Shown here one piece after another: positions 1 to 7,050 of a stretch of DNA of 64,000 nt. The position numbers and the translations under genes were made by a program. Positions within the stretch are counted from its first letter, which is position 1. Each line of letters begins with the position of its first letter. Source of the DNA: Chitinophaga barathri (GTDB taxonomy: Bacteria; Bacteroidota; Bacteroidia; Chitinophagales; Chitinophagaceae); the NCBI RefSeq assembly GCF_003807585.1, contig NZ_RMBX01000016.1:1-64000 (forward strand), in the 5' to 3' direction. Below the pieces are notes generated by a model. That model was not told the origin of the DNA and did not search any database. It saw only the letters and a list, made by a program, of their open reading frames with translations.

Positions 1-64
1 GCGCCACGGATATCTTAAAGGCATCTTCGTAAATGGGGGGCTTCCCCTGTCGCTTCTTTTTCAT
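1..64 (-). CDS. N-terminal fragment of a probable transposase (cut by window edge)
   Basis: Reading the minus strand from an ATG at 62-64 gives an open frame that runs off the left edge after 21 codons: a basic start (MKKKRQGKPP) followed by IYEDAFKISVA. A basic head followed by a tyrosine-rich start to a helix-turn-helix resembles the first residues of IS3-type OrfA transposases common in Bacteroidota. Only the first helix is visible, so the identity rests on resemblance. It could also be another small HTH protein. Confidence 0.45.
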   Translation of the reverse strand, partial: MKKKRQGKPPIYEDAFKISVA

Positions 65-176
65 ATTGGGTAGTTTGAATCTATATATTTTCTACCGCAA
101 TCTGTAAAGCTTATTTAGGAGGAGACACATTTGATACGGCTGACTGTATCACTTCTGAAGGGTTTCCCAGTATCAC
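1..176 (-). mobile_element. Possible insertion-sequence end (partial)
   Basis: Upstream of the transposase-like start, the hexamer TGATAC occurs three times: on the plus strand at 132-137, and on the minus strand at 146-151 and 170-175. The first two form an inverted pair. IS3-type elements often have TG...CA ends, so the outer copy near 176 could be the element terminus. No target duplication can be checked because the other end lies outside the window. Confidence 0.3.
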
Positions 177-183
177 CTTTGAC

Positions 184-216
184 ATAAAAAAGGCCACCCC
201 ATCCCGGAGCAGCCTT
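184..216 (-). terminator. Rho-independent terminator of the DoxX-SRPBCC operon
   Basis: On the minus strand an 11-bp stem (190-200 against 206-216, three G-U pairs) with a 5-nt loop is followed by a run of U (184-190). It lies about 20 bp past the stop codon of the SRPBCC gene. Confidence 0.75.
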
Positions 217-237
217 CAAATATATTCAAAGTACATC

Positions 238-777
238 CTACTTTTCCAACACCTTCTTCAGGTTCTGCAAACTTTCGTCGAAATCCTTCCCGATCATCTT
301 CTCCATGTTCATGAACAGCAACATGATGTTCATCGGGTATTTCATACTGCTGGCAGCTTTCCAGGTCACTTTTGTGCTGTCAGGTCCGGCGGCGTCCGTA
401 TGCAGGCTGCTGTGAAGCACGCCCTCAAATGGTTTGAGGAATACCACTTCATAATCGATCCGTTCATTCGGCACGACCTGTTTGATCTCCTGCGAGCCTT
501 TACCAACGTTCTTGTGCTGGCTATCCCAGTGATATTTCAGGCCCACCGCACCGTCTGTGCCATGATATTCCTTTTTCATGCCGGGGTCCATCATCACATA
601 TTTGAAATACTGTTCCTGGTTCTTCAGGTACTTTACAAAATCAAATACAGCGGGTACCGGTCTATTGATAACCACTTCCCGGGAAATGGCGTAATCCTTT
701 TTTGAAAAGAGCCCGATGATCAGCAGCAATACGATGATACCGGCAAGGATGAGCAGGATGGTGATAAGGATGTTCAT
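238..777 (-). CDS. SRPBCC-family protein with N-terminal membrane anchor
   Basis: This 179-residue protein has one hydrophobic segment at about residues 3-24, followed by FSKKDYAISREVVINRPV, the typical first strand of the SRPBCC (START/Bet v1/polyketide cyclase-like) fold. That family binds hydrophobic ligands in a deep cavity. The ligand here is unknown. The anchor should place the domain at the inner membrane. The start codon overlaps the stop codon of the DoxX-like gene as ATGA (774-777), so the two are translationally coupled, and a terminator follows directly. The family assignment is firm, but no enzymatic activity can be inferred. Confidence 0.85.
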   Translation of the reverse strand: MNILITILLILAGIIVLLLIIGLFSKKDYAISREVVINRPVPAVFDFVKYLKNQEQYFKYVMMDPGMKKEYHGTDGAVGLKYHWDSQHKNVGKGSQEIKQVVPNERIDYEVVFLKPFEGVLHSSLHTDAAGPDSTKVTWKAASSMKYPMNIMLLFMNMEKMIGKDFDESLQNLKKVLEK

Positions 778-1184
778 TTGGTGTAACTGTTTGTATGAAA
801 ATAAGCATTTGCCTTAACCTGTTCGTATTTTTTCCAGAAAAAATACGTCACAAACATAAAGGCCAGGACGAACAGCGGGAAGATGACCGGGAAAGGTTCC
901 GCGCCTACATACGACCAGGATGCGGAAGCCCCCAGCGACTGGAAGGCAAAACCTGCAAAAGCCCATTCTTTGATAGTTGTATATTTCGTTTGCAGGATGC
1001 CGATGGCGCCAAGGATCTTGGCAACGCCCGCGATGGTCAGGTAATAAGCGGGATACCCCAGCATGTTCAGCGCGTCTATGCCCGCCTGCTGGCGCGTTAC
1101 ACCGCCGATGCCGTCAAATATGGCGAACAGGGCGAAGAGGGAAGTCAGTATCCAGTACGTAATTTTAATTGTCTTAGGTTTCAT
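774..1184 (-). CDS. DoxX-like small membrane protein
   Basis: The 136-residue product has four predicted membrane helices (about residues 8-25, 46-64, 74-92 and 98-116) and a charged C-terminus. The pattern TYWILTSLFALFAIFDGIGG plus LNMLGYPAYYLTIAGVAKILGAIGI fits the DoxX/DoxD-like family of small inner-membrane proteins, whose roles are mostly unknown (some members are linked to redox or thiosulfate metabolism). It is the first gene of a two-gene operon with the SRPBCC protein, overlapping it by 4 bp. A weak Bacteroidota -7-like element (TAAACTTG on the minus strand, 1216-1223) lies just upstream. Confidence 0.85.
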   Translation of the reverse strand: MKPKTIKITYWILTSLFALFAIFDGIGGVTRQQAGIDALNMLGYPAYYLTIAGVAKILGAIGILQTKYTTIKEWAFAGFAFQSLGASASWSYVGAEPFPVIFPLFVLAFMFVTYFFWKKYEQVKANAYFHTNSYTK

Positions 1185-1288
1185 GAGTTAAAAGTTTTGT
1201 GGTGAAATCGTACTGCAAGTTTAGGCTGAATTCCGTTTCCAGGCCATGTGTGATTAAGACAAAAATGGGGTTGAATACGACAGTGCAT

Positions 1289-1316
1289 AAAAAAAGCGGC
1301 CGGGAATAACGGCCGC
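1289..1316 (-). terminator. Terminator downstream of the RRM protein gene
   Basis: A perfect 7-bp GC stem (1296-1302 against 1310-1316) with a 7-nt loop is followed on the minus strand by a T run (1289-1295). It lies 34 bp past the RRM gene stop codon. Confidence 0.8.
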
Positions 1317-1349
1317 AATATCGGGTCAACAGGCATAACAGGTTCTATT

Positions 1350-1601
1350 TCAGAACGCTCTCCGGCTTCCTTTTGCTTCTGCCACGGATAATTTCCTTCC
1401 CTCCAGGTTTACGCCTTCCAGTTCTTTCATAGCCAGGATCGCTTCATCATCCTTCATTTCCACAAAAGCAAAGCCGCGGGATACGCCCGTAACACTGTCT
1501 GATATTATTTTACAGGCCGTTACCCGGCCATATACGGAGAAGAGGTTCTTAAGATCGGTGTCCGTGACATGAGACATCAGGTTCGAAACATACATGTTCA
1601 T
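1350..1601 (-). CDS. RNA recognition motif (RRM) RNA-binding protein
   Basis: This 83-residue protein is a single RRM domain. RNP2 is at the N-terminus (MYVSNL) and RNP1 is RGFAFVEM at about residues 43-50. Bacteroidota encode such small Rbp proteins, which bind RNA and are thought to act in post-transcriptional and cold-shock control. The longest reading frame uses TTG at 1607. I prefer ATG 1601 (MNMYVSNL), which matches the usual family start. A gene-free leader of roughly 260 bp lies upstream (1602-1868) and could be a regulated 5' UTR. Confidence 0.92.
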   Translation of the reverse strand: MNMYVSNLMSHVTDTDLKNLFSVYGRVTACKIISDSVTGVSRGFAFVEMKDDEAILAMKELEGVNLEGRKLSVAEAKGSRRAF

Positions 1602-1868
1602 AATCAATATTTTAGAAAGTGAGAAAAGCGGGCTGTCCGGCTAATGGTCCTGGATGGCAGGAGATATGCGACTTATAGCGGGACTCATCATAAAGGCACG
1701 CAGTGCCAGGTTCCCGGAATGGAAATAAAAACGCAGAGATTCAGGAATAAAGCTGCCGGGAAATGATTGTTCGTTTGTGAGAAAGCAGTTGTATGGAGAA
1801 TACAGTGTATTTCTAAGACTTACTGAAGATAACCAAATTACTGTTAAAAAGGTCACAAACAGGCGGAT
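1602..1868. other. Gene-poor leader region upstream of the RRM gene
   Basis: About 267 bp lie between the DUF1772 gene and the RRM gene, both on the minus strand. A 71-codon minus-strand frame (1641-1856) has no recognisable domain and an unlikely composition, so it is not called. The region is AT-richer near 1800-1860 and may hold the RRM promoter and a long leader. I could not place a clear TAnnTTTG element. Confidence 0.4.
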
Positions 1869-2369
1869 TTAATCCGCCTGCGTATCCTTCGTGAATATGA
1901 ACATGCCGGCCAGTATCGCGGCTGTAATTACAGCCGCAAGCGTGCGTACGGTATTTAATGCATTCCATGGTTTTTCGAACGTGGCGCGAAAGCTGCTCAG
2001 CTGCTCAGCCGACGCCCCGTCCAGGTTCACGGCATCCAGGGAATTATTGAGCGGCACATTGCCTGCTACCGTTACGCCAAACACCCCCACCACATATACC
2101 ACCGAAGCTGCGAGCAGCCACCAGAAACGAACGGTGTTCCGGCTGTATTGCAGATAAGTGCTTGCCGGTAAAAGAAATACCGCGCCCATAAAACTCATAA
2201 AAAATAGAGGATTCAGGATAACACGGTTGATGTTCTGCATGGCCGCGAGATAAGCGGCGTCCGGCAGGCGGCCAAGACCCGGGTTTACGGATACGGCATA
2301 TGCGTAAAAAAGGCCCGCGGCCAGCATGGCGGCCATAGTGGCCAGGAAAAGTACGATGTTGACGATCAT
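1869..2369 (-). CDS. DUF1772-family membrane protein
   Basis: The 166-residue protein has four hydrophobic helices. Its loop NPGLGRLPDAAYLAAMQNIN and the later GNVPLNNSLDAV and FEKPWNALNTVRT are hallmarks of the DUF1772 family (distantly related to anthrone oxygenase-like proteins). The family is predicted to be integral to the inner membrane. No substrate is known for bacterial members. It is a single gene with its own promoter-like element at 2390-2397. Confidence 0.88.
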   Translation of the reverse strand: MIVNIVLFLATMAAMLAAGLFYAYAVSVNPGLGRLPDAAYLAAMQNINRVILNPLFFMSFMGAVFLLPASTYLQYSRNTVRFWWLLAASVVYVVGVFGVTVAGNVPLNNSLDAVNLDGASAEQLSSFRATFEKPWNALNTVRTLAAVITAAILAGMFIFTKDTQAD

Positions 2370-2389
2370 GATTTGGATTATTTATACAG

Positions 2390-2397
2390 CAAAGCTA
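2390..2397 (-). promoter_or_regulatory. Bacteroidota -7 promoter element for the DUF1772 gene
   Basis: TAGCTTTG on the minus strand matches the TAnnTTTG consensus exactly and lies 20 bp from the start codon, leaving a short leader. Confidence 0.5.
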
Positions 2398-2460
2398 ACC
2401 CGCCGGTATGCCGGAAAATAGAATAAAACCGTCAGGGCGGAAAAAATGTTTCGGGTGAGA

Positions 2461-3261
2461 TTATTTGTTTACAGCGGAAAAGTTCTCCATCACTTCAGGC
2501 GCATGTGTACTGAACTTAAATGGCGATACGCCGGCAAATTCCTTAAAGGTGCGGATAAAGTGGCTCTGGTCTGCATACTCATTGCCAAAGGCCACATCGG
2601 AGAGTTTTTCATACTTCAGGTTGCGCAGCTGGGTGAGCGAGGCCTGGAACTGCGAAATACGCAGGAACATTTTGGGCGGTACGCCTACGATCTGTTTAAA
2701 ACGGCGTTCGAAACTTCTTTCGGACATCGCCAGTTCATCGCGCAGTTCTTTAAGGGGCACGGTGCCTTCGGAAGTCCAGATACGGTTCAATGCATGTTCC
2801 ATGCTCTTGTCCACACGCTGCTCGTGACGGCTTACCTGGTTGCTTACAAAACCGGTGAGCAGTTTTACCTTTGCCTCCAGGCTGCCGGCTTCCGCCAGCT
2901 GCCGGGAAAAAGAGCGGGCGATCTCGTCAAGCGGCAAACAACCATTGGTGAGTTCGTCGGCACGTAAGCCAAATACCGTGCGGAGCGCGCTGGGACTGAA
3001 ATAAATGCCGATGGTACTGAACATACCGTCCACCTTCACTTCCGCATGGGAAGTGGTTTGCCCGTAGAGTAAAGCGTCTGGCAACTCCTGGTCGTTTTTG
3101 AACATCACGCCTTTGTCTACATCCTGGATGATGAGGCCGGGACTGCCGTCCGCAATGGTCCTGAAAGTGCGGTCGCTATGCGCGTGCTCGCTCTCCAGTA
3201 TCCAGAAGTGGCGGATATAGTCTTTTAAATGTGACGGAGGAACCAGTTGCTGGTATTTCAT
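2461..3261 (-). CDS. AraC-family transcriptional regulator (DUF6597 + HTH)
   Basis: The 266-residue product has an N-terminal DUF6597-like sensing domain (PPSHLKDYIRHFWILESE at about residues 7-25) and a C-terminal AraC HTH pair (about 165-255, including LRDELAMSERSFERRFKQ). An in-frame start at 3330 exists, but the consensus promoter element at 3282-3289 lies inside that extension. ATG 3261 (MKYQQL) is therefore the better start. It is divergent from the GlxA-type regulator at 3375 with a 113-bp intergenic space, so the two may share control. The effector is unknown. Confidence 0.88.
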   Translation of the reverse strand: MKYQQLVPPSHLKDYIRHFWILESEHAHSDRTFRTIADGSPGLIIQDVDKGVMFKNDQELPDALLYGQTTSHAEVKVDGMFSTIGIYFSPSALRTVFGLRADELTNGCLPLDEIARSFSRQLAEAGSLEAKVKLLTGFVSNQVSRHEQRVDKSMEHALNRIWTSEGTVPLKELRDELAMSERSFERRFKQIVGVPPKMFLRISQFQASLTQLRNLKYEKLSDVAFGNEYADQSHFIRTFKEFAGVSPFKFSTHAPEVMENFSAVNK

Positions 3262-3281
3262 GTACCAAAAGTTAGGTATAA

Positions 3282-3289
3282 CAAATATA
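3282..3289 (-). promoter_or_regulatory. -7 promoter element of the AraC regulator; decides its start
   Basis: TATATTTG (minus strand) is an exact TAnnTTTG match 20 bp upstream of ATG 3261. It would fall inside the coding sequence if the longer start at 3330 were used. Confidence 0.5.
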
Positions 3290-3362
3290 CTAACCTTTTT
3301 TGATGCGGGGAAGGGATGCAAAAGAGACATTCGAGGGGGTTGATTGCGACAGCAGGCCGCTG

Positions 3363-3370
3363 TAATTTTA
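3363..3370 (+). promoter_or_regulatory. -7-like element 4 nt before the GlxA-type gene start
   Basis: TAATTTTA (one mismatch to TAnnTTTG) is followed by GGGT and then ATG at 3375. This geometry would give a leaderless or nearly leaderless mRNA. Confidence 0.35.
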
Positions 3371-3374
3371 GGGT

Positions 3375-4367
3375 ATGAAACACATATCCATCCTTGTGCC
3401 CCAGGGCCACACCAGCGTAACGAACATAGAAGGATCGCTCCAGATCCTGTCTGAAGTGAACGGGTTCCTTGCCGGTTTAGGCAGGCCGCCGCTTTTTACG
3501 ATAGAGATGGTAGGCCTCGTGAAAGACAACAGCCAGCGCAATGGCCTGTTTTCCATCCGGCCGGACAAACTGGTGGAAGAAGTGACAAAAACCGACCTGG
3601 TCATTATACCCGCCATGCACGGGGATCAGTACCAGGCACTGGAGCTGAACAAAGGTTTTATTCCCTGGATAACCGACCAGTATAACCACGGCGCCGAACT
3701 GGCGGCCTTTTGTATCGGCGCGTTTTTCCTGGCAAGCACCGGTCTGATGAAAGGCAAACGTTGCGCCACCCACTGGAAACTGGCGAACGAGTTCCGCAAT
3801 ATGTTCCCGGACGTGAACCTGGTGGATGATAAGATCATGACGGAGGAAGACGGTATTTACACCAGCGGCGGCGCTTATTCCTGGCTCAACCTGATCCTTT
3901 ACCTCATCGAAAAATATGCGGGCCGCGAAGTAGCCATCCTGGCGGCTAAAGCCTATATGATAGACATAGACCGCACCAGCCAGAGCCCTTTTATTATGTT
4001 CGAAGGGCAAAAGGCGCATGAGGACGAGCCCATCAGGCGGGCACAGGAATATATCGAACAGAATTTCGAGGAAAAGATCACCGTCGAGCAACTCGCCGGT
4101 ATGTTCGCCCTGGGCCGCCGCAACCTCGAAAGGCGTTTCAAAAAAGCTACTTCCAACACCATCGTGGAATACATCCAGCGGGTAAAGATAGAAGTGGCTA
4201 AAAAAGGCCTCGAAACCAGCCGTAAAAGCGTGAACGAACTGATGTACGACGTTGGGTACAACGATACCAAAGCTTTCCGTACGGTATTTAAGCGCGTAAC
4301 CGGCCTTTCCCCCATCGAATACCGGAACAAATACAACAAAGAAGCCGTGCTGGCACAAGAGGCCTGA
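3375..4367 (+). CDS. GlxA-family transcriptional regulator (DJ-1/PfpI-like + AraC HTH)
   Basis: The 330-residue protein has an N-terminal class I glutamine amidotransferase-like domain (DJ-1/PfpI, about residues 5-190) containing the nucleophile-elbow sequence AAFCIGAFFLAS with Cys113. A C-terminal AraC-type double HTH follows (about 222-320: KITVEQLAGMFALGRRNLERRF). Members of this family regulate catabolic or stress genes, and the amidase-like domain acts as a sensor. A following AraC HTH second helix (VNELMYDVGYNDTKAFRTVF) is intact. The effector is unknown. It is divergent from the DUF6597 AraC gene. Confidence 0.93.
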   Translation: MKHISILVPQGHTSVTNIEGSLQILSEVNGFLAGLGRPPLFTIEMVGLVKDNSQRNGLFSIRPDKLVEEVTKTDLVIIPAMHGDQYQALELNKGFIPWITDQYNHGAELAAFCIGAFFLASTGLMKGKRCATHWKLANEFRNMFPDVNLVDDKIMTEEDGIYTSGGAYSWLNLILYLIEKYAGREVAILAAKAYMIDIDRTSQSPFIMFEGQKAHEDEPIRRAQEYIEQNFEEKITVEQLAGMFALGRRNLERRFKKATSNTIVEYIQRVKIEVAKKGLETSRKSVNELMYDVGYNDTKAFRTVFKRVTGLSPIEYRNKYNKEAVLAQEA

Positions 4368-4516
4368 AAGTTGTCGTATTTACCCCTTTAATTTGTCGGG
4401 AAAGCAACCCGCCGGTTCACCCAAACCCCTCTACCTTTACAGGAGTAATCAAGCTATAATAAGCAGGCAGGAAATACCCGCGGGAACACCTGCTTTTGCG
4501 CAACCCAAACGAGCTC

Positions 4517-5155
4517 ATGCCTAAACAATATAAACTCCTCCTGTATTCCCTTGGAATAAATGACCGGCAGCTGCATGCACTAAACCGGCTGGTGGGCAAA
4601 GAACCCTCCATGATCAAACTGGCTTTTATTGAAAACGCGGCTGACGTGATACCGCAGTCTGCAGGCTGGGTAAAGGCCGTGCGCGACAGTTTCAGCCGCA
4701 AAGGTTACCAGGTGGAGCCGGTGGACCTCCGCCTGTTCCGCAACCGCCAGCAGCAGCTGCGGGACAAACTCTCCGCCAAAGACGTGATCTGGCTGGGCGG
4801 CGGCAATACCTTTTATCTCCGGTGGATACTCCGCGCCAGCGGCGCCGATGATATCATCCGCACCCTCGTAAGCCAGGGCAAAGTATTTTCCGGCTGGAGC
4901 GCGGGTGCCATCGTAGCAGGCCCCACCATCGAATACTTCGATACCATGGATGATCCCGCCGATGCACCGGAAGTGATCCTGGAAGGATTGAACCTGACCA
5001 ATATCATCGTGATACCGCATATAGACAACGCAGATTTTATCGATGGCGCCCACCAGGCCAATATGAACCTCCAGGCCGCCGGATATAACACCCTGCCGCT
5101 GGGTGACGAAGAAGTGCTGGTGATCTCCGGGGACGATCAGCGGATCATTGAGTAA
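4517..5155 (+). CDS. Peptidase S51-like protein (PepE/cyanophycinase family)
   Basis: The 212-residue protein shows the S51 pattern: IWLGGGNTFYLRW at about residues 91-103 and the nucleophile elbow GWSAGA with Ser128. A later PHIDN motif could supply the histidine. Relatives are dipeptidase E (Asp-X dipeptides) and cyanophycinase. The longest frame starts with TTG at 4496; ATG 4517 (MPKQYKLLL) gives a normal family N-terminus. It is transcribed convergently with the lipoprotein gene at 5227, with which it shares a terminator. It is a paralogue of the pepE gene at 60116 but clearly diverged. Confidence 0.82.
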   Translation: MPKQYKLLLYSLGINDRQLHALNRLVGKEPSMIKLAFIENAADVIPQSAGWVKAVRDSFSRKGYQVEPVDLRLFRNRQQQLRDKLSAKDVIWLGGGNTFYLRWILRASGADDIIRTLVSQGKVFSGWSAGAIVAGPTIEYFDTMDDPADAPEVILEGLNLTNIIVIPHIDNADFIDGAHQANMNLQAAGYNTLPLGDEEVLVISGDDQRIIE

Positions 5156-5171
5156 TTTATCGCCATTAAAA

Positions 5172-5218
5172 TAAAAAGTGCCATCCCGGTGAAACGAAGG
5201 GATGGCACTGTAATTTTT
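5172..5218. terminator. Bidirectional terminator between convergent genes
   Basis: A perfect 11-bp stem (5177-5187 against 5199-5209) has A/T tracts on both sides. It can end both the S51-like gene and the lipoprotein gene. Confidence 0.85.
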
Positions 5219-5226
5219 ACCCGGGT

Positions 5227-6720
5227 TTAGTTCAGGTTGGCCGGTGTGGTACCGTAACCTACCGTTACGCCTGAGAATGCTTTGATATCTTCCCCGAGAT
5301 CGGCCGGGGTATTGCCTCTTCCGCCGTATATCCACGTACTTTCCGTAGGCGGCACATTGATGCCCACCGTACGCAAAGCAACGCCGCCGAACGTGGCGTT
5401 GTTGTAGGTATTCAAATTGTAGGGACTTCCATTCCAGCCCTGGAACAGCAGGATGAGATTATGCAGCTGAAGGCCGGAAATTCCCGTTTCGATCTTCACA
5501 TCGTAATCCGCGCTGTACATCATATCCTTCCGTTGCGCAAACCGGGAGATCGCGGAAATGTTGATGTAGGACACCTGCGCCGAAGGGAACAGGCTCAACG
5601 TTCTGCGTCTTACCAGACCGCCAACGGTTTGTTCGATGGTCAGGTACACATCCCCGAAGTAATAGTTATTGTGCACCGTGCGGAAGCCGGGCGAAGGCTG
5701 ATTCACAGCCACCGTCAGCGTGGCGGGATCGCCTGTGTCAAATACGGAGAGATAAGAAGCGAGATCTGTGATCGGCGCGCCGGCAGGAACCTGCACGGGA
5801 TAAGGGATCGCCGAGGGTTCTGTGGGGCCGGGGTTGGGCTCGCCGTCCGGCCAGTAATCGTAACCGGGGCATCCGGGCTGCGGGTTCTCCTCGCAGGGAT
5901 CATCCGGCACCCATACATCCACGCATTCATACACCAGTATCACTTCCACCAGTTCCCAGTCGCCGCAGTCCACATATTCCCAGTAACCCTCCTCCGGCGA
6001 ATCTACCACGATCAGGAGACAAATATTTTCGTAAATGTAGATTTCTTCCACCAGGGTACATTCTTCCTCGTACCTTGCCTGCGGGTTCTGTTTGCGTTTG
6101 GCAAGCGCCTTCTGATAATCCATGGTACCGGTCACTTTCCCGTTCTTCACCTTTTTCAGAAAGGTGATCTTCCCGCTCAGCGAGCGTTCGATGAGATAAC
6201 CGGAAAAATCATCATCCATTTTTCCCAGCGTGTTCTGGCTGGCATCATAGCGGTGGCGGGCCAGGTAAGCGGCATCCGGGGAATAGGAAACGAGCTTCTG
6301 CCCTACATTCCCTTTTTTGTCTTTAAAAAACACGATCCGGTCGAAACCCGCCAGATCGGACATGTCCGGCGCCATCCTTTTCGTAGTGTCTTTTGTGCTA
6401 CGCCGGTGCATGGTAGTAAGCTGGCGCCGCTCCCAATAGATGGGCACTTCCACCATTTCAAATTCCCCTTTGGAATAAGCTTTTGCTTTATCCCAGATCG
6501 GGTACAGCTTGCCCCTTTTGTGCTCATTTTTAAGCTCATGCTGTGCAAGGATCGGGCGTACATTTTTGTAAAAATGACCGCGTGCCTGTTTCACGGTCAA
6601 TTCCTGCGGGACGGATGGCTCATCCGCGGAAGATTTGTTTTCTTTCCGGCAGGCAATGAAAGTAATGATGCTGGCCGCGCATAAAGCCAGCACCGCAAAA
6701 AGCGGGCTTCTGATTTTCAT
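5227..6720 (-). CDS. Secreted lipoprotein of unknown function
   Basis: The 497-residue protein begins with a lipoprotein signal peptide ending TFIAC (Cys24), so it should be lipid-anchored. The middle (about residues 210-300) is very rich in acidic residues, Cys, Pro and Tyr (for example WVPDDPCEENPQPGCPGYD) with four or more cysteines that could form disulfides. The C-terminal third is Gly/Asn/Ser-rich and beta-like. I recognise no domain. Similar modular lipoproteins are common in Chitinophagaceae. It is a single gene, divergent from the transglutaminase-like lipoprotein gene at 7051. Confidence 0.8.
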   Translation of the reverse strand: MKIRSPLFAVLALCAASIITFIACRKENKSSADEPSVPQELTVKQARGHFYKNVRPILAQHELKNEHKRGKLYPIWDKAKAYSKGEFEMVEVPIYWERRQLTTMHRRSTKDTTKRMAPDMSDLAGFDRIVFFKDKKGNVGQKLVSYSPDAAYLARHRYDASQNTLGKMDDDFSGYLIERSLSGKITFLKKVKNGKVTGTMDYQKALAKRKQNPQARYEEECTLVEEIYIYENICLLIVVDSPEEGYWEYVDCGDWELVEVILVYECVDVWVPDDPCEENPQPGCPGYDYWPDGEPNPGPTEPSAIPYPVQVPAGAPITDLASYLSVFDTGDPATLTVAVNQPSPGFRTVHNNYYFGDVYLTIEQTVGGLVRRRTLSLFPSAQVSYINISAISRFAQRKDMMYSADYDVKIETGISGLQLHNLILLFQGWNGSPYNLNTYNNATFGGVALRTVGINVPPTESTWIYGGRGNTPADLGEDIKAFSGVTVGYGTTPANLN

Positions 6721-7050
6721 AAGTGGAATGTTTAGTTATAAATGTTCAATAAATCTCAGGGCGACAATAGGGGTTCACTGTGCTTCAAACAGGTACATGG
6801 TTCGGGGATATGCATGGCAGCATGGCATTACCGGGCATTGGTTGTAAACTCTCAACAATATCATTTACACTGGAAAAATAAAAGGGACACGGGTTCAACA
6901 GGGCACTCAACAAACACTTTACTGGGTCACGGTATCGGGTTCGGTAAACAATATAAGACCAGTAACCGGAATATGCAAACGTTTGCGAAAATTTCTTCCG
7001 CCCGGTGCAATTTTTCAAAAAAGCCATTATATTAGAAGACAATTCCACCT
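6721..7050. other. 330-bp divergent intergenic region
   Basis: It separates two divergent lipoprotein genes and carries no credible reading frame. The only clear element is the 12-bp palindrome at 6975-6986. Promoters for both genes should be here, but no exact TAnnTTTG was found next to either start. Confidence 0.5.
6975..6986. promoter_or_regulatory. LacI-type operator-like palindrome
   Basis: GCAAACGTTTGC is a perfect 12-bp palindrome with the central CG typical of LacI/GalR/PurR-family operators. It lies 65 bp upstream of the transglutaminase-like gene. No LacI-family gene is in the window. Confidence 0.45.

Noticed and set aside
1641..1856. 71-codon minus-strand frame upstream of the RRM gene
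   Set aside because: No domain, Phe/Ser-rich low-complexity composition; more likely the RRM leader.
5461..6684. 407-codon plus-strand frame opposite the Cys/Asp-rich lipoprotein gene
   Set aside because: The minus-strand frame has a lipoprotein signal and a terminator; the antisense product has no credible features.
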